A stretch of DNA of 45,336 nucleotides from Micavibrio sp. UBA5703 (GTDB taxonomy: Bacteria > Pseudomonadota > Alphaproteobacteria > Micavibrionales > Micavibrionaceae): positions 3,248 through 48,583 of the forward strand of contig DIHF01000067.1 in NCBI GenBank assembly GCA_002420015.1. The letters are read 5' to 3'. A program made the position numbers and the translations under genes. Of this stretch, positions 6,962-14,460 are shown piece after piece. The notes under the pieces are model-generated. The model made no database searches and was not told the origin of the DNA. It saw nothing but the letters and a program-made list of their open reading frames with translations. Within the stretch, counting starts at the first letter, position 1, and every line of letters starts with the position of its first letter.

Positions 6962-9368
6962 CTTCCTTGTCCCCGAACAGTTTGCTTTTCATGTTTTTAG
7001 CAGCGTCGCGGATGATTTTGTCAATCTCGGGCGGCAGCTTGTACGCTTTGATCGGCACGGATTCCTGCGGCGGGGTGGCGGGTTGCGGTGCGGCCGGCGG
7101 TGGCGCGGATTTTTCCGGCGCAGCCTTGAATATTGGCGGAGCGGCAGGGGGCTGCTGCACAGGCGCTTGCTGCACGGGTGGAATGGAAGGCGGTATAACG
7201 GGAGGCGTTTTGTCCGGTTCCGTCTTTCCTCCGGAGAAAAAGCCCATCGGTCCGCCGGCAGATTCAGATGGCGATTTTTGCGGCGGCGGCGCGGCGGGGG
7301 GTGCAACAGGTTGCTTTGCAACGGGTGGGGGCGCGGCTTGCACGGGTGCGGAAACGGGCGGTGCGGCAGGAGGCGGCGGCGCGGCAGTAATATCATTGTC
7401 GATGGCGTGGACCTGCACAAGCGCGGCGATGCCCGTATACACCATGTCGCGGCCCGACTTTTCGGCGATCTGGTAGCCCTTGAGCATCGCTTTGATTTCC
7501 GCCGAGGTTTCGACGGCGACGTCGGCGCGCGCGGCGGTCCAGCTTTTGTTGACCATCAGGTCGCGCAACTTGGTGATGGTGTTGGCGTGCCTGACGATAT
7601 TGTCGTCGGGCGGCGGCAGCGCCATGAAACGCGTGACGCGCATCGCCTTGGCGTGGCCGGGATTGGAGTAGAATATTTTACAGTCGACGACCGTTTCGCC
7701 GAAGGTGATAACGGCTTCGCCCTCGGTGAAGCCGCGCAGGCCGTCGTAGCTGGCGCGGGGGCGGAGCTGTACGCTGGCCTGCTGGGTGTCGTGATAGGAG
7801 CCAAGCTCGGACCCGCCCGCCATCTGGAAGCCCGACACTTCGGTAACGAGCGCACTGCCGACTGTTTTTTCGAAGAAGTCTTTCGTTTCGGTCGGGTCTT
7901 CGAGCTTGCCGAAAATTTTGATGTTACAGTTGGCGGTGATGGAGTTGGCTTCCTCACGCACGCGTTTTTTCATGGCGGGCAAGTCCTGCCCCGAGAACAC
8001 GAGGCAAAACCCGAGCGAGCGCGCCTGCGCCGCCATCACGGCCATGCCTTCGGCGGTATAATAGCCGACCTCGTCGAAGATGGTCATGAACGGGGTCGAG
8101 GAATGCGTGGGCTTGTTCTCGATGACGGTTTCGCTGGAGCCTTCCACCGTTGCGCCGAGCGTCGCGCCCATCATGCCCTTCATCGTCGCGGCCACGATTT
8201 TACCGAGGTTGGCGATTTCCTCGCCGGATTTTTCCAGCGCCGGAATAAGCACGACCAGAATGCGGCGATTCAAAACCACGTCCATCATGTCGACGTCGGC
8301 GGCCTGGGTGTCGAAGATGTAGCCGTAGTCGTCGCCGAGAGATTGCAGCGAGCGCGTGAACTGCATGGCAAGGTAGCCGTGCTGCTGGCTGGCGGTGGTG
8401 GTGTCGTATTGAGGCGTGTCAGGGCCGGGCGGTTTCACGTTGCCCTGATCATCATAAGCGTCGCCTACAAAGCCGGGCAGGGTGCTGAGATAGCCCTTGA
8501 GGCCCGTGCGGATCTCGGCGGGGACGGCTTCGTCGCGCTGGAGTTTGATGACGTTGTTGATGCTGAGGTTGTCGCGGATCGTGCGCACGGACAGCGGGAT
8601 GTCCTGATTGTCGCGCTTCCAGACCATCACCGGCATCATCGCGCCGATAAGAGATACGGCGCGTTCCTGCCACATCGCGTTGTCGCCCTGCGAATCCGGC
8701 ATCAGCGAAACCAGCATGTTGACGAGGTAAGAGGCCGAGCCGGAAGAAAACGGGTTCATGGTGTTGGATGGTGCACGGACATCGGCGTTGCCCGTCATGT
8801 AGTTCAGCACCAGCAAATCGTCGTCGCGCCCGAAGCGCCGCACAAGGGCGGAGAGATTCGACCACAGATCCGTGTCGGCTTTGCCGTCGACATAGACGAA
8901 CCCGGACCCCCAAGCCATTGCGTTGGTGGCCATCGAGGTCAGGCCCACGGTCTTACCGGAACCGGTAGTGCCGAGATAAAGGATGTGCGTGCGTGCGTCG
9001 GAATTTGTGAACCAGACTTCCTCGTTCGTCTTGTCCACGTTGCCGAGGTAAAGAATGCCTTCGCCCTTGCCGCTTTTGCCGGGGCCTTCGTTGTTTTTGT
9101 CTTTGTATTTTGAGCCGAACGGCAGCTTGAAGGCCAGCGTCCTGTCACGGGTCACTAGCCATACGAAGTACAAAGCCATGAAAACAAACAGCATGTCGGC
9201 AAAGGCGAGCGCCCACGCGGATTTATAAACCCCGCCGGCAGCCATAATGAAAATCGTGGCCGAATGGCTGGGCTTGGCGAGGCTTTCGGCAATACGTACG
9301 CGCAACGGGCGGATGTCCCGAAGCATCATTTCGTGCTTGTGCTCGTATTTGCGCTGGTTTAGTGCCAT
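6954..9368 (-). CDS. icmO: Type IVB secretion coupling ATPase IcmO/DotL-like
   Basis: The 804-residue inner-membrane ATPase is the type IV coupling protein that delivers substrates to the Dot/Icm (type IVB) secretion apparatus. Two hydrophobic segments lie at about residues 36-50 and 53-72. The Walker A motif GTTGSGKT is at 133-140, followed by the FVYVDGKADTDLWSNL segment typical of IcmO/TrbC; FMTIFDEVGYY carries the Walker B acidic pair. From about residue 650 to 775 the chain is Pro/Ala-rich and ends in a short helical tail; in Legionella the DotL C-terminal extension binds adaptor proteins, and this one may do the same. It follows icmP and one unknown gene in the same direction. Other Dot/Icm genes are outside the window. 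Confidence 0.9.
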   Translation of the reverse strand: MALNQRKYEHKHEMMLRDIRPLRVRIAESLAKPSHSATIFIMAAGGVYKSAWALAFADMLFVFMALYFVWLVTRDRTLAFKLPFGSKYKDKNNEGPGKSGKGEGILYLGNVDKTNEEVWFTNSDARTHILYLGTTGSGKTVGLTSMATNAMAWGSGFVYVDGKADTDLWSNLSALVRRFGRDDDLLVLNYMTGNADVRAPSNTMNPFSSGSASYLVNMLVSLMPDSQGDNAMWQERAVSLIGAMMPVMVWKRDNQDIPLSVRTIRDNLSINNVIKLQRDEAVPAEIRTGLKGYLSTLPGFVGDAYDDQGNVKPPGPDTPQYDTTTASQQHGYLAMQFTRSLQSLGDDYGYIFDTQAADVDMMDVVLNRRILVVLIPALEKSGEEIANLGKIVAATMKGMMGATLGATVEGSSETVIENKPTHSSTPFMTIFDEVGYYTAEGMAVMAAQARSLGFCLVFSGQDLPAMKKRVREEANSITANCNIKIFGKLEDPTETKDFFEKTVGSALVTEVSGFQMAGGSELGSYHDTQQASVQLRPRASYDGLRGFTEGEAVITFGETVVDCKIFYSNPGHAKAMRVTRFMALPPPDDNIVRHANTITKLRDLMVNKSWTAARADVAVETSAEIKAMLKGYQIAEKSGRDMVYTGIAALVQVHAIDNDITAAPPPPAAPPVSAPVQAAPPPVAKQPVAPPAAPPPQKSPSESAGGPMGFFSGGKTEPDKTPPVIPPSIPPVQQAPVQQPPAAPPIFKAAPEKSAPPPAAPQPATPPQESVPIKAYKLPPEIDKIIRDAAKNMKSKLFGDKEDV

Positions 9369-9388
9369 TTGTTTTTAATCTGATCCTT

Positions 9389-9934
9389 TTAACGGTTTTT
9401 CAAAAAGTCGTCGGCCGACATGGGAACGCCTGCCTCTCCGGTCGATGGTGCGCCGGATGTCGCCGACATCGGCGCGATTTTAGAGCTGTTCGATGGTCTT
9501 GGCGCAAAAGCGCCCCAGATATTGATCAGAACGAACAAAAGCAGGATGAAAAGCGCAACGCTGCCCCAGCGGCCCATGCCGCGCCGAGGGACAGGAGTTC
9601 CCGGCAGGTTGTCCTGTCCCGCAGTTGCAGAGCGAATTTGCCCGTGGGCTGAAGACAGCGCGTTCGCCGCCGCCATCAGGCCGCCCAGCGCCGCGCTGCG
9701 CTCGGTGAACGAAGCCACCTTGACCGCTTCGCCGCGCACGGTTTTGAGCATCAGCGTGAAGTTTTTCTCTTGCTTGTTCTCCTGCACCTCCAGCGCCGAA
9801 GCCTTCGCGTCGCTCAAATCCATCTGCCACAAGACGGGAGTCATCGCGTCCGGAAAGGACAGGATCAGCTTGCCGTCGACGACGCGGGCGGAAGCTGTGG
9901 TGTTGTCTTTTTTGCAGCAGTTTAAAAATTTCAT
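9389..9934 (-). CDS. Unknown membrane protein between icmP and icmO
   Basis: The 181-residue protein sits in the operon 32 bases after icmP and 20 bases before icmO, which suggests a role in the coupling complex. Residues 1-115 are a soluble domain (SARVVDGKLILSFPDAM... then a conserved-looking ALGGLMAAANALSSA helix). One transmembrane helix follows at about 124-146 (VALFILLLFVLINIWGAF), then a short polar tail. The start ATG 9934 has GAGG five bases upstream. I do not recognise a family; it has no similarity that I can see to DotN or the IcmS/IcmW chaperones, so it may be a lineage-specific component. Confidence 0.75.
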   Translation of the reverse strand: MKFLNCCKKDNTTASARVVDGKLILSFPDAMTPVLWQMDLSDAKASALEVQENKQEKNFTLMLKTVRGEAVKVASFTERSAALGGLMAAANALSSAHGQIRSATAGQDNLPGTPVPRRGMGRWGSVALFILLLFVLINIWGAFAPRPSNSSKIAPMSATSGAPSTGEAGVPMSADDFLKNR

Positions 9935-9966
9935 TTTATCCTCGCCTTGTAAAAGTTGGTGTTATC

Positions 9967-11196
9967 TCATGTTGCTTTTTTTACGCCGCGTTTTTTCGAG
10001 GCGCTGTAATCGAGTTGCGGTATGGGCCGCGCGCGGCCTGAAGACATGTAGCCCATGATCGTATCGACGGCATCCTTGACTTTGGCCACCGGAATCGGGC
10101 GCTGGGTCAGCTTTTCGGCCTTGTAATGCGACATGGCGCCCAAAGCCTCCATGTGGAAGGACTGGCGCCCCATATTGTTCAGCGGATACCAGAGCTGGCG
10201 GTCATGAGCGCGCAGCCAGACGAATTGCGCCGGAGCGAGAACGCCGCCTTCCTCGCGCGCGGTCGCCAGCGCCCGCAAAAGCGCGGTGGTTTCAAAGGCG
10301 TGCTGATTGGCTTTGGCAAGGGTCTTTCCCGCCAGATCCTTGTTGCGCAAAACGGCGCGGGCTTCGCGGACAAGGCCCCTGTCCTTGCCGAGCTGAAGGC
10401 CGCCGCTATGTGACCAGCAAAGCGCAAGCCGTCCGAGCATGGCATCGGCATCTTTTCTTTTGCGCGCCGCCTTCAGGCAAAAGGCAGCCAGAAGAACTTG
10501 CTTGTACGGCGCGATGGCGTTCGGGCCTTTCCAGCGCTCGCCAAGTTGTTTTATAAAGGCACGCTCGGCCGCATTGGGATCTATTTTTCCATCCGGTGCG
10601 GGGATCGAATTATAGGCAAGCCATTCCTCTGGCCCCAGCGCCTCGGCGAAGGCGGGAAGCTCTGCTGGCACCGGCGAGCCGGGCGGGCGGGGCGGTTGTT
10701 TCGACGGGTCGAAGGAAGCAAAAGGCGCGATGATCGGGAAGACTTTCGATTGCCGCTCGATAAGGCCCTGAAGGTTCATTCTCCTGCGGTACTGATTGCC
10801 CGGCCCCGCAAACATGCACCACAGCGCACCGGCGGTGTAGAGGATTACGAAAGGAATTTTCAGCGGCTGCATCGATAGCGCGCCGAAAAGGGACAAGTAG
10901 TAGTAATTGAGCTTTTCTTTCGGGAGTCCCGCTACGCCGGGGTATTTGCCGTCATCCCCCTTAAAGCCGTAATCGAAATTAAGTTCTTTGCCCCGGAAAA
11001 ACACCGAGTAATCGTCGCCGACAAACAGGGAGATCAGCCACATTTCGCAATAGCGTATCCAGCGCACAAGGTCGCGCACTTCGCCGTCGAAATAATACCA
11101 GAACAGCCATACAAGAACGCCGATCACGGCCAGCAATATCATCCAGCCGATCGCGTTTTCGTAGAGGGTGTTTTCTGCCTGTTGCCCGCCCGCCAA
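9967..11196 (-). CDS. icmP: Type IVB secretion protein IcmP/DotM-like
   Basis: The 409-residue protein is the membrane partner of IcmO in the Dot/Icm coupling complex. Hydrophobic segments lie near residues 16-38 and 112-135. The cytoplasmic C-terminal domain contains RQLWYPLNNMGRQSFHMEAL, close to the conserved block of DotM/IcmP/TrbA. The frame opens with TTG at 11196, right after an in-frame TAG, so this TTG or an internal Met must be the start; I keep TTG because the N-terminal GQQAENTLYENAIGWMILL looks family-like. First gene of the operon. Confidence 0.88.
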   Translation of the reverse strand: MAGGQQAENTLYENAIGWMILLAVIGVLVWLFWYYFDGEVRDLVRWIRYCEMWLISLFVGDDYSVFFRGKELNFDYGFKGDDGKYPGVAGLPKEKLNYYYLSLFGALSMQPLKIPFVILYTAGALWCMFAGPGNQYRRRMNLQGLIERQSKVFPIIAPFASFDPSKQPPRPPGSPVPAELPAFAEALGPEEWLAYNSIPAPDGKIDPNAAERAFIKQLGERWKGPNAIAPYKQVLLAAFCLKAARKRKDADAMLGRLALCWSHSGGLQLGKDRGLVREARAVLRNKDLAGKTLAKANQHAFETTALLRALATAREEGGVLAPAQFVWLRAHDRQLWYPLNNMGRQSFHMEALGAMSHYKAEKLTQRPIPVAKVKDAVDTIMGYMSSGRARPIPQLDYSASKKRGVKKAT

Positions 11197-11326
11197 GACC
11201 TAGCCACCAGAGTTGAGAGAGATGTATATTTCCCTCTACCAATCTAGCAGAAAAACGCCTTTAAACCAATATATTGAGGTATTTTTGCAGGTTGTTAACG
11301 GGTGGGGAAAAAGGCCCTAAAAAGGC

Positions 11327-11355
11327 TCGACATCAAAAAGCATATAAACTATAAG
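11327..11355 (+). promoter_or_regulatory. Promoter of tRNA-Thr
   Basis: TCGACA (11327-11332) and TATAAG (11350-11355) with a 17-base spacer lie about 54 bases before the tRNA, followed by a GC-rich stretch. Good fit to a sigma-70 promoter. Confidence 0.6.
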
Positions 11356-11408
11356 GGGTTACCGTTCCGGCCCGGATGGATACCCATAAGGCCGCAGTTT
11401 TCAGAAGT

Positions 11409-11483
11409 GCCGGCGTAGCACAGCGGTAGTGCAGTCGATTTGTAATCGAAAGGTCGGGAGTTCAATCCTCTCCGCCGGCACCA
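11409..11483 (+). tRNA. tRNA-Thr (anticodon TGT)
   Basis: Acceptor arms GCCGGCG (11409-11415) and CGCCGGC (11473-11479) pair fully; the D-arm is GCAC / GTGC around AGCGGTA; the anticodon loop is TTTGTAA with TGT; the T-arm has GGGAGTTCAATCCTC; CCA is encoded at 11481-11483. A tRNA here is also a possible integration site for the region to the right. Confidence 0.95.
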
Positions 11484-11511
11484 TTTTCAATATAATCAAC
11501 GAGATGCAGCC

Positions 11512-11985
11512 ATGCCAAATTATAAGAAAGACGTATCCGACTTTAAAAAATGGATCCCGGTGAAAAACTGGTTCACAAACAACATGTCTGTCGTTCCGGT
11601 AGGGATGTCGAGCATCTCTGGCGCCTGCGCGACCGTAAATACCAAAGTCAACAAAGGCTTTGTTTATGTGCGCGATGGGATCTCCGACACATGGAAGCTC
11701 CCGCCCGCGTTCAAATCCGACGGGTTTGGCGATTGCGAGGATTTTTCGATCTACAAGATGTTCAAGTTATTTGAATCCGGTATCCCGCAGCAGCTCACCG
11801 AACTGGTTATCTGCTTCGACCGCAAAAGCCGGGAATATCATTGCGTCCTGCGGGTGTTCGAAGGGGCGAACCATTACGTCCTTGATAACCAGAATGTCAA
11901 CGTCCTGAACAAAACCGCATTCCTTGGCCGCTACAGCCCGGTTTACGCCATCGGGTTATCCGGCTGGCGGCTGACAAGCGAGTAA
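11512..11985 (+). CDS. Transglutaminase-like cysteine proteinase (LapG/BTLCP-type), short form
   Basis: The 157-residue protein has the layout of the bacterial transglutaminase-like cysteine proteinases: Cys75 in GDCEDF, His110 in REYHCVL and Asp125 in YVLDN, in the right order and spacing. LapG, the known member, is periplasmic and cuts RTX-type adhesins after a di-alanine. This protein lacks a signal peptide and is shorter, so it may act in the cytoplasm or come from a phage-type relative. It begins 28 bases after tRNA-Thr. A link with the RTX gene 2.5 kb away is possible but unproven; no LapD-like receptor is seen. Confidence 0.75.
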   Translation: MPNYKKDVSDFKKWIPVKNWFTNNMSVVPVGMSSISGACATVNTKVNKGFVYVRDGISDTWKLPPAFKSDGFGDCEDFSIYKMFKLFESGIPQQLTELVICFDRKSREYHCVLRVFEGANHYVLDNQNVNVLNKTAFLGRYSPVYAIGLSGWRLTSE

Positions 11986-12353
11986 ACAAAGACCGCCTGT
12001 TGGTTTTTATGCATGTTTTTGTCCGTGCAGTTCGCAGATGAGGCTGGAATGAGACGGATGTGATCACACTCATGTATATGGCGGAAGATGGAGTTAAATG
12101 GCGCAGGTCCGAGGAGAAACTTCGAACCGGCTGTTTCAAACCTTGGGGGAATGGAACGCCATCCTCCAAGGCTCTTCACTATATGTAGCCAATCTCCAAG
12201 TTGATAGCAAGATGTTGAATCCGCACGGTTTATGACCGTGCGGGCAGTGTGGACTGCTGCCGTTAGAACAAAAGAGCCTAAAAAACGCGACAAAAGGGAC
12301 CGTGTTTCCCGGATGACCGGGAACATGGATGTATTGTTTATGCGGATGCCGTT
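11986..12353. other. Gene-free region with three hairpins, possible oriT
   Basis: No gene is supported in these 368 bases directly before the mobilization genes. Three hairpins are visible: 12141-12171 (CCTTGG...CCAAGG with nested ATGG / CCAT, loop AACG), 12221-12243 (CCGCACGG / CCGTGCGG, loop TTTATGA) and 12306-12323 (TTCCCGG / CCGGGAA, loop ATGA). Origins of transfer usually lie just upstream of mobC/relaxase genes and contain inverted repeats for the relaxase, so this is the best oriT candidate. I cannot identify a nic site. Confidence 0.45.
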
Positions 12354-12752
12354 ATGGCCAAAGACCGTCATACCCCTTTGTCGCCGTTCTCGATGCGGTT
12401 TACGCACGAGGAGCGGGCCACGCTTGACCGCGCTGCGGCAGGCATGCCGCTGGGGGCGTTTCTGCGATCCCTCATCTTTGAAGAGGATTTGCTTAAAAAG
12501 CGGCGCAAACCCCGTAAAAGCCCGGTCAAGGATCATCAGGTCCTAGCCCGCCTCCAGGCGGAGCTGGGCCAGTCCCGCCTAGCCAATAACCTTAATCAGC
12601 TCGCCAAGGCCGCCAATTGCGGGTCCCTGGAAGTCTCCCCGGATACAGAAAAGGCTCTTCTGAGCGCCTGCGCCGATGTCAGGGCCATGCGCCAGATGCT
12701 GATGGAGGGCCTTGGGATTGACCCTGTGACAGGGACAGGGAGTGGGCCATGA
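12354..12752 (+). CDS. mobC: MobC-like relaxosome accessory protein
   Basis: The 132-residue protein has a ribbon-helix-helix-like N-terminus (FSMRFTHEERATLDRAAAGM then FLRSLIF) and a C-terminal helix LANNLNQLAKAANCG, which is the recognisable core of the bacterial mobilization (MobC) family. Such proteins bind oriT and help the relaxase nick DNA. The gene ends in a four-base ATGA overlap with the relaxase gene, so the two are translated together. Confidence 0.8.
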   Translation: MAKDRHTPLSPFSMRFTHEERATLDRAAAGMPLGAFLRSLIFEEDLLKKRRKPRKSPVKDHQVLARLQAELGQSRLANNLNQLAKAANCGSLEVSPDTEKALLSACADVRAMRQMLMEGLGIDPVTGTGSGP

Positions 12753-14038
12753 TCCTCAAAGGCTCGCAACGTGGCGGGGCCTCCCGGCTGGCAGCCCACC
12801 TGTTGAAGGTTGACGACAATGAACATATCGAGCTTTATGAACTGAAGGGCTTTGTGGCCGAGGACCTGCCTGGGGCCTTACAGGAAATCTATGCCATAAG
12901 CCGAGGCACCAAATGTGAGCAATACATGTTCTCGGTCAGCCTTAATCCCCCGGAAACCGAATCCGTCCCTGTTGAATACTTCGAGAAAGCCATCGCGGAC
13001 ATTGAGGCCAAGCTCGGGCTGGAGGGCCAGCCCCGTGCCATCGTATTCCATGAGAAGGAAGGCAGGCGTCACGCCCACTGCGTCTGGTCGCGCATTGAGG
13101 CCGAAGAGATGAAGGCGATTAATCTGCCTTACTACAAAATGAAGCTACAGGATGTCTCCCGGCAACTGTACTTCCAGTACGGCTGGGACCTGCCCAAGGG
13201 GCTCCTGAATTGGCAGGAGCGCAATCCCCTGAACTTCACCCTGGCCCAATGGCAACAAGCCAAACGCACCGGTGAAGACCCCCAGCTGCTGCAAAAGATG
13301 TTTCAGGATTGCTGGGCGGCTTCAGATAATAAAGCATCATTTGAGCAAGCCCTGAATGGATACGGCCTGTATCTGGCCAAGGGCGACCGGCGCGGATTTA
13401 TCGCCCTGGATTATCGACGCGAAGTCTATTCCCTCTCGCGCTGGACGAAAATCCAGACCAAAACCCTCAAGGAGCGCCTGGGCGATCCCGAGCTACTCCC
13501 CGATATCAAGGAAGTCAGCACTCAGATTGCCAAGCGCATGACCGAGAAGCTCAAAACCTATGTCCATGACGTGGAGGGACAGCTCAAGCGACAGGTGCAG
13601 CCCTACGTGCAAAAGACGCGGACGATGCGCGATCAGCACAGGGCCGAGCGCAGCCGGTTGCAGAGCAAGCAGGAAGCGCGCTGGCAGGAAGAATCCGTTG
13701 CCAGGTCACAGCGTCTACCCAAAGGATTTAAGGGCATCTGGTTTCGGATCACGGGCAAGTACAAGGCCGTCCGGCAACGCAACGAGCAGGAAACCGAGCG
13801 TTGCGCAACCCGCGACCGGGACGAACGGCAGGCCTTGACCCAGCGACAACTGGCCGAACGGCAGAAACTGGGGGCTGAAATCCGGCCCATCGTTCAGGAT
13901 CGCAAGCTTCAACTCCTGTCCTTAAAACAGGACATCGCCCGCTACATGGAGCTGGGCGCAGAGCCTCCCAAGCCGCAACAAGAACCATCCAGCCAGCGCC
14001 GCAAAGAGCGCGATTTCGATTACACGCCTGAACTCTAG
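12749..14038 (+). CDS. Relaxase/mobilization nuclease (VirD2-like family)
   Basis: The 429-residue enzyme nicks oriT and leads the strand into a recipient cell. The N-terminus ILKGSQRGGASRLAAHLL is the start of the relaxase/mobilization nuclease domain (PF03432-type); YMFSVSLNPPE is the second conserved stretch, and EGRRHAHCVWSRI near residues 104-116 carries the metal-binding His pair (motif III). The C-terminal ~150 residues are Arg/Gln/Glu-rich and probably coiled-coil. No type IV mating-pair genes are present nearby, so the element is mobilizable rather than self-transmissible as far as seen. Confidence 0.9.
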   Translation: MILKGSQRGGASRLAAHLLKVDDNEHIELYELKGFVAEDLPGALQEIYAISRGTKCEQYMFSVSLNPPETESVPVEYFEKAIADIEAKLGLEGQPRAIVFHEKEGRRHAHCVWSRIEAEEMKAINLPYYKMKLQDVSRQLYFQYGWDLPKGLLNWQERNPLNFTLAQWQQAKRTGEDPQLLQKMFQDCWAASDNKASFEQALNGYGLYLAKGDRRGFIALDYRREVYSLSRWTKIQTKTLKERLGDPELLPDIKEVSTQIAKRMTEKLKTYVHDVEGQLKRQVQPYVQKTRTMRDQHRAERSRLQSKQEARWQEESVARSQRLPKGFKGIWFRITGKYKAVRQRNEQETERCATRDRDERQALTQRQLAERQKLGAEIRPIVQDRKLQLLSLKQDIARYMELGAEPPKPQQEPSSQRRKERDFDYTPEL

Positions 14039-14249
14039 CTGCGAACTCCTGACAGCTACAGGCCGCTTGTCTCATCCGCTTTTTGAACGCCAATTCGTGA
14101 TTCAGGTCTCATGGCCTTTCATCTGATTTCTCTTTTTCTCGCACTCAAACCACCAACAGCTGCTCGCCTTTCTCATGGGGATGATCGGTGCGCTGAGCCC
14201 AGAAAAGGCTCCGGCAGTCGGGGCCTTCGAAGAGAAAAGGAGAAAACAG

Positions 14250-14450
14250 ATGAAACTCATTACCCGCCACGAGTTGGCTTCCAAAAGCATCAGCGAACTT
14301 CGCGGCCTGTACCGCACGGTATTCAACGCCCTCGTTCAGAGCGTTCCCGAAAGCGCCCAGCGGCGCAATGCGCTGGCCTCGCTTGAGAATATCTCAAGAG
14401 AGATCAACCAGCGCTACGCCGATCAATGGCGATTGGATGCAGGCCCGTAG
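14250..14450 (+). CDS. Small conserved protein of mobilizable elements
   Basis: The 66-residue ORF starts at ATG 14250 with AAAGGAG upstream. The sequence ISELRGLYRTVFNALVQS then RRNALASLENISREINQR resembles small helical proteins that I have seen next to relaxase genes in alphaproteobacterial mobile elements; function unknown. The frame is open to 14175, but the internal start has the better ribosome-binding site. Its stop codon lies inside a perfect hairpin (14441-14455), and the RTX gene ends ten bases away on the other strand. Confidence 0.7.
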   Translation: MKLITRHELASKSISELRGLYRTVFNALVQSVPESAQRRNALASLENISREINQRYADQWRLDAGP

Positions 14451-14455
14451 GGCCT
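14441..14455. terminator. Hairpin between convergent genes
   Basis: AGGCCC / GGGCCT with a three-base loop GTA is perfect and lies exactly at the convergent junction. No T-run follows on either strand, so termination activity is only a guess. Confidence 0.35.
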
Positions 14456-14460
14456 CATCA

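Noticed and set aside
6822..9113. 763-codon open frame on the plus strand opposite icmO
   Set aside because: It mirrors the GC-rich, Pro-rich icmO gene, is rich in Arg/Gly/His low-complexity, and has no recognisable domain.
11409..11483. tRNA-Thr as left attachment site of the same element that ends at tRNA-Arg
   Set aside because: The two tRNA 3' ends share only general T-arm similarity; no second copy of the tRNA-Arg end was found in the window, so the left boundary stays unknown.
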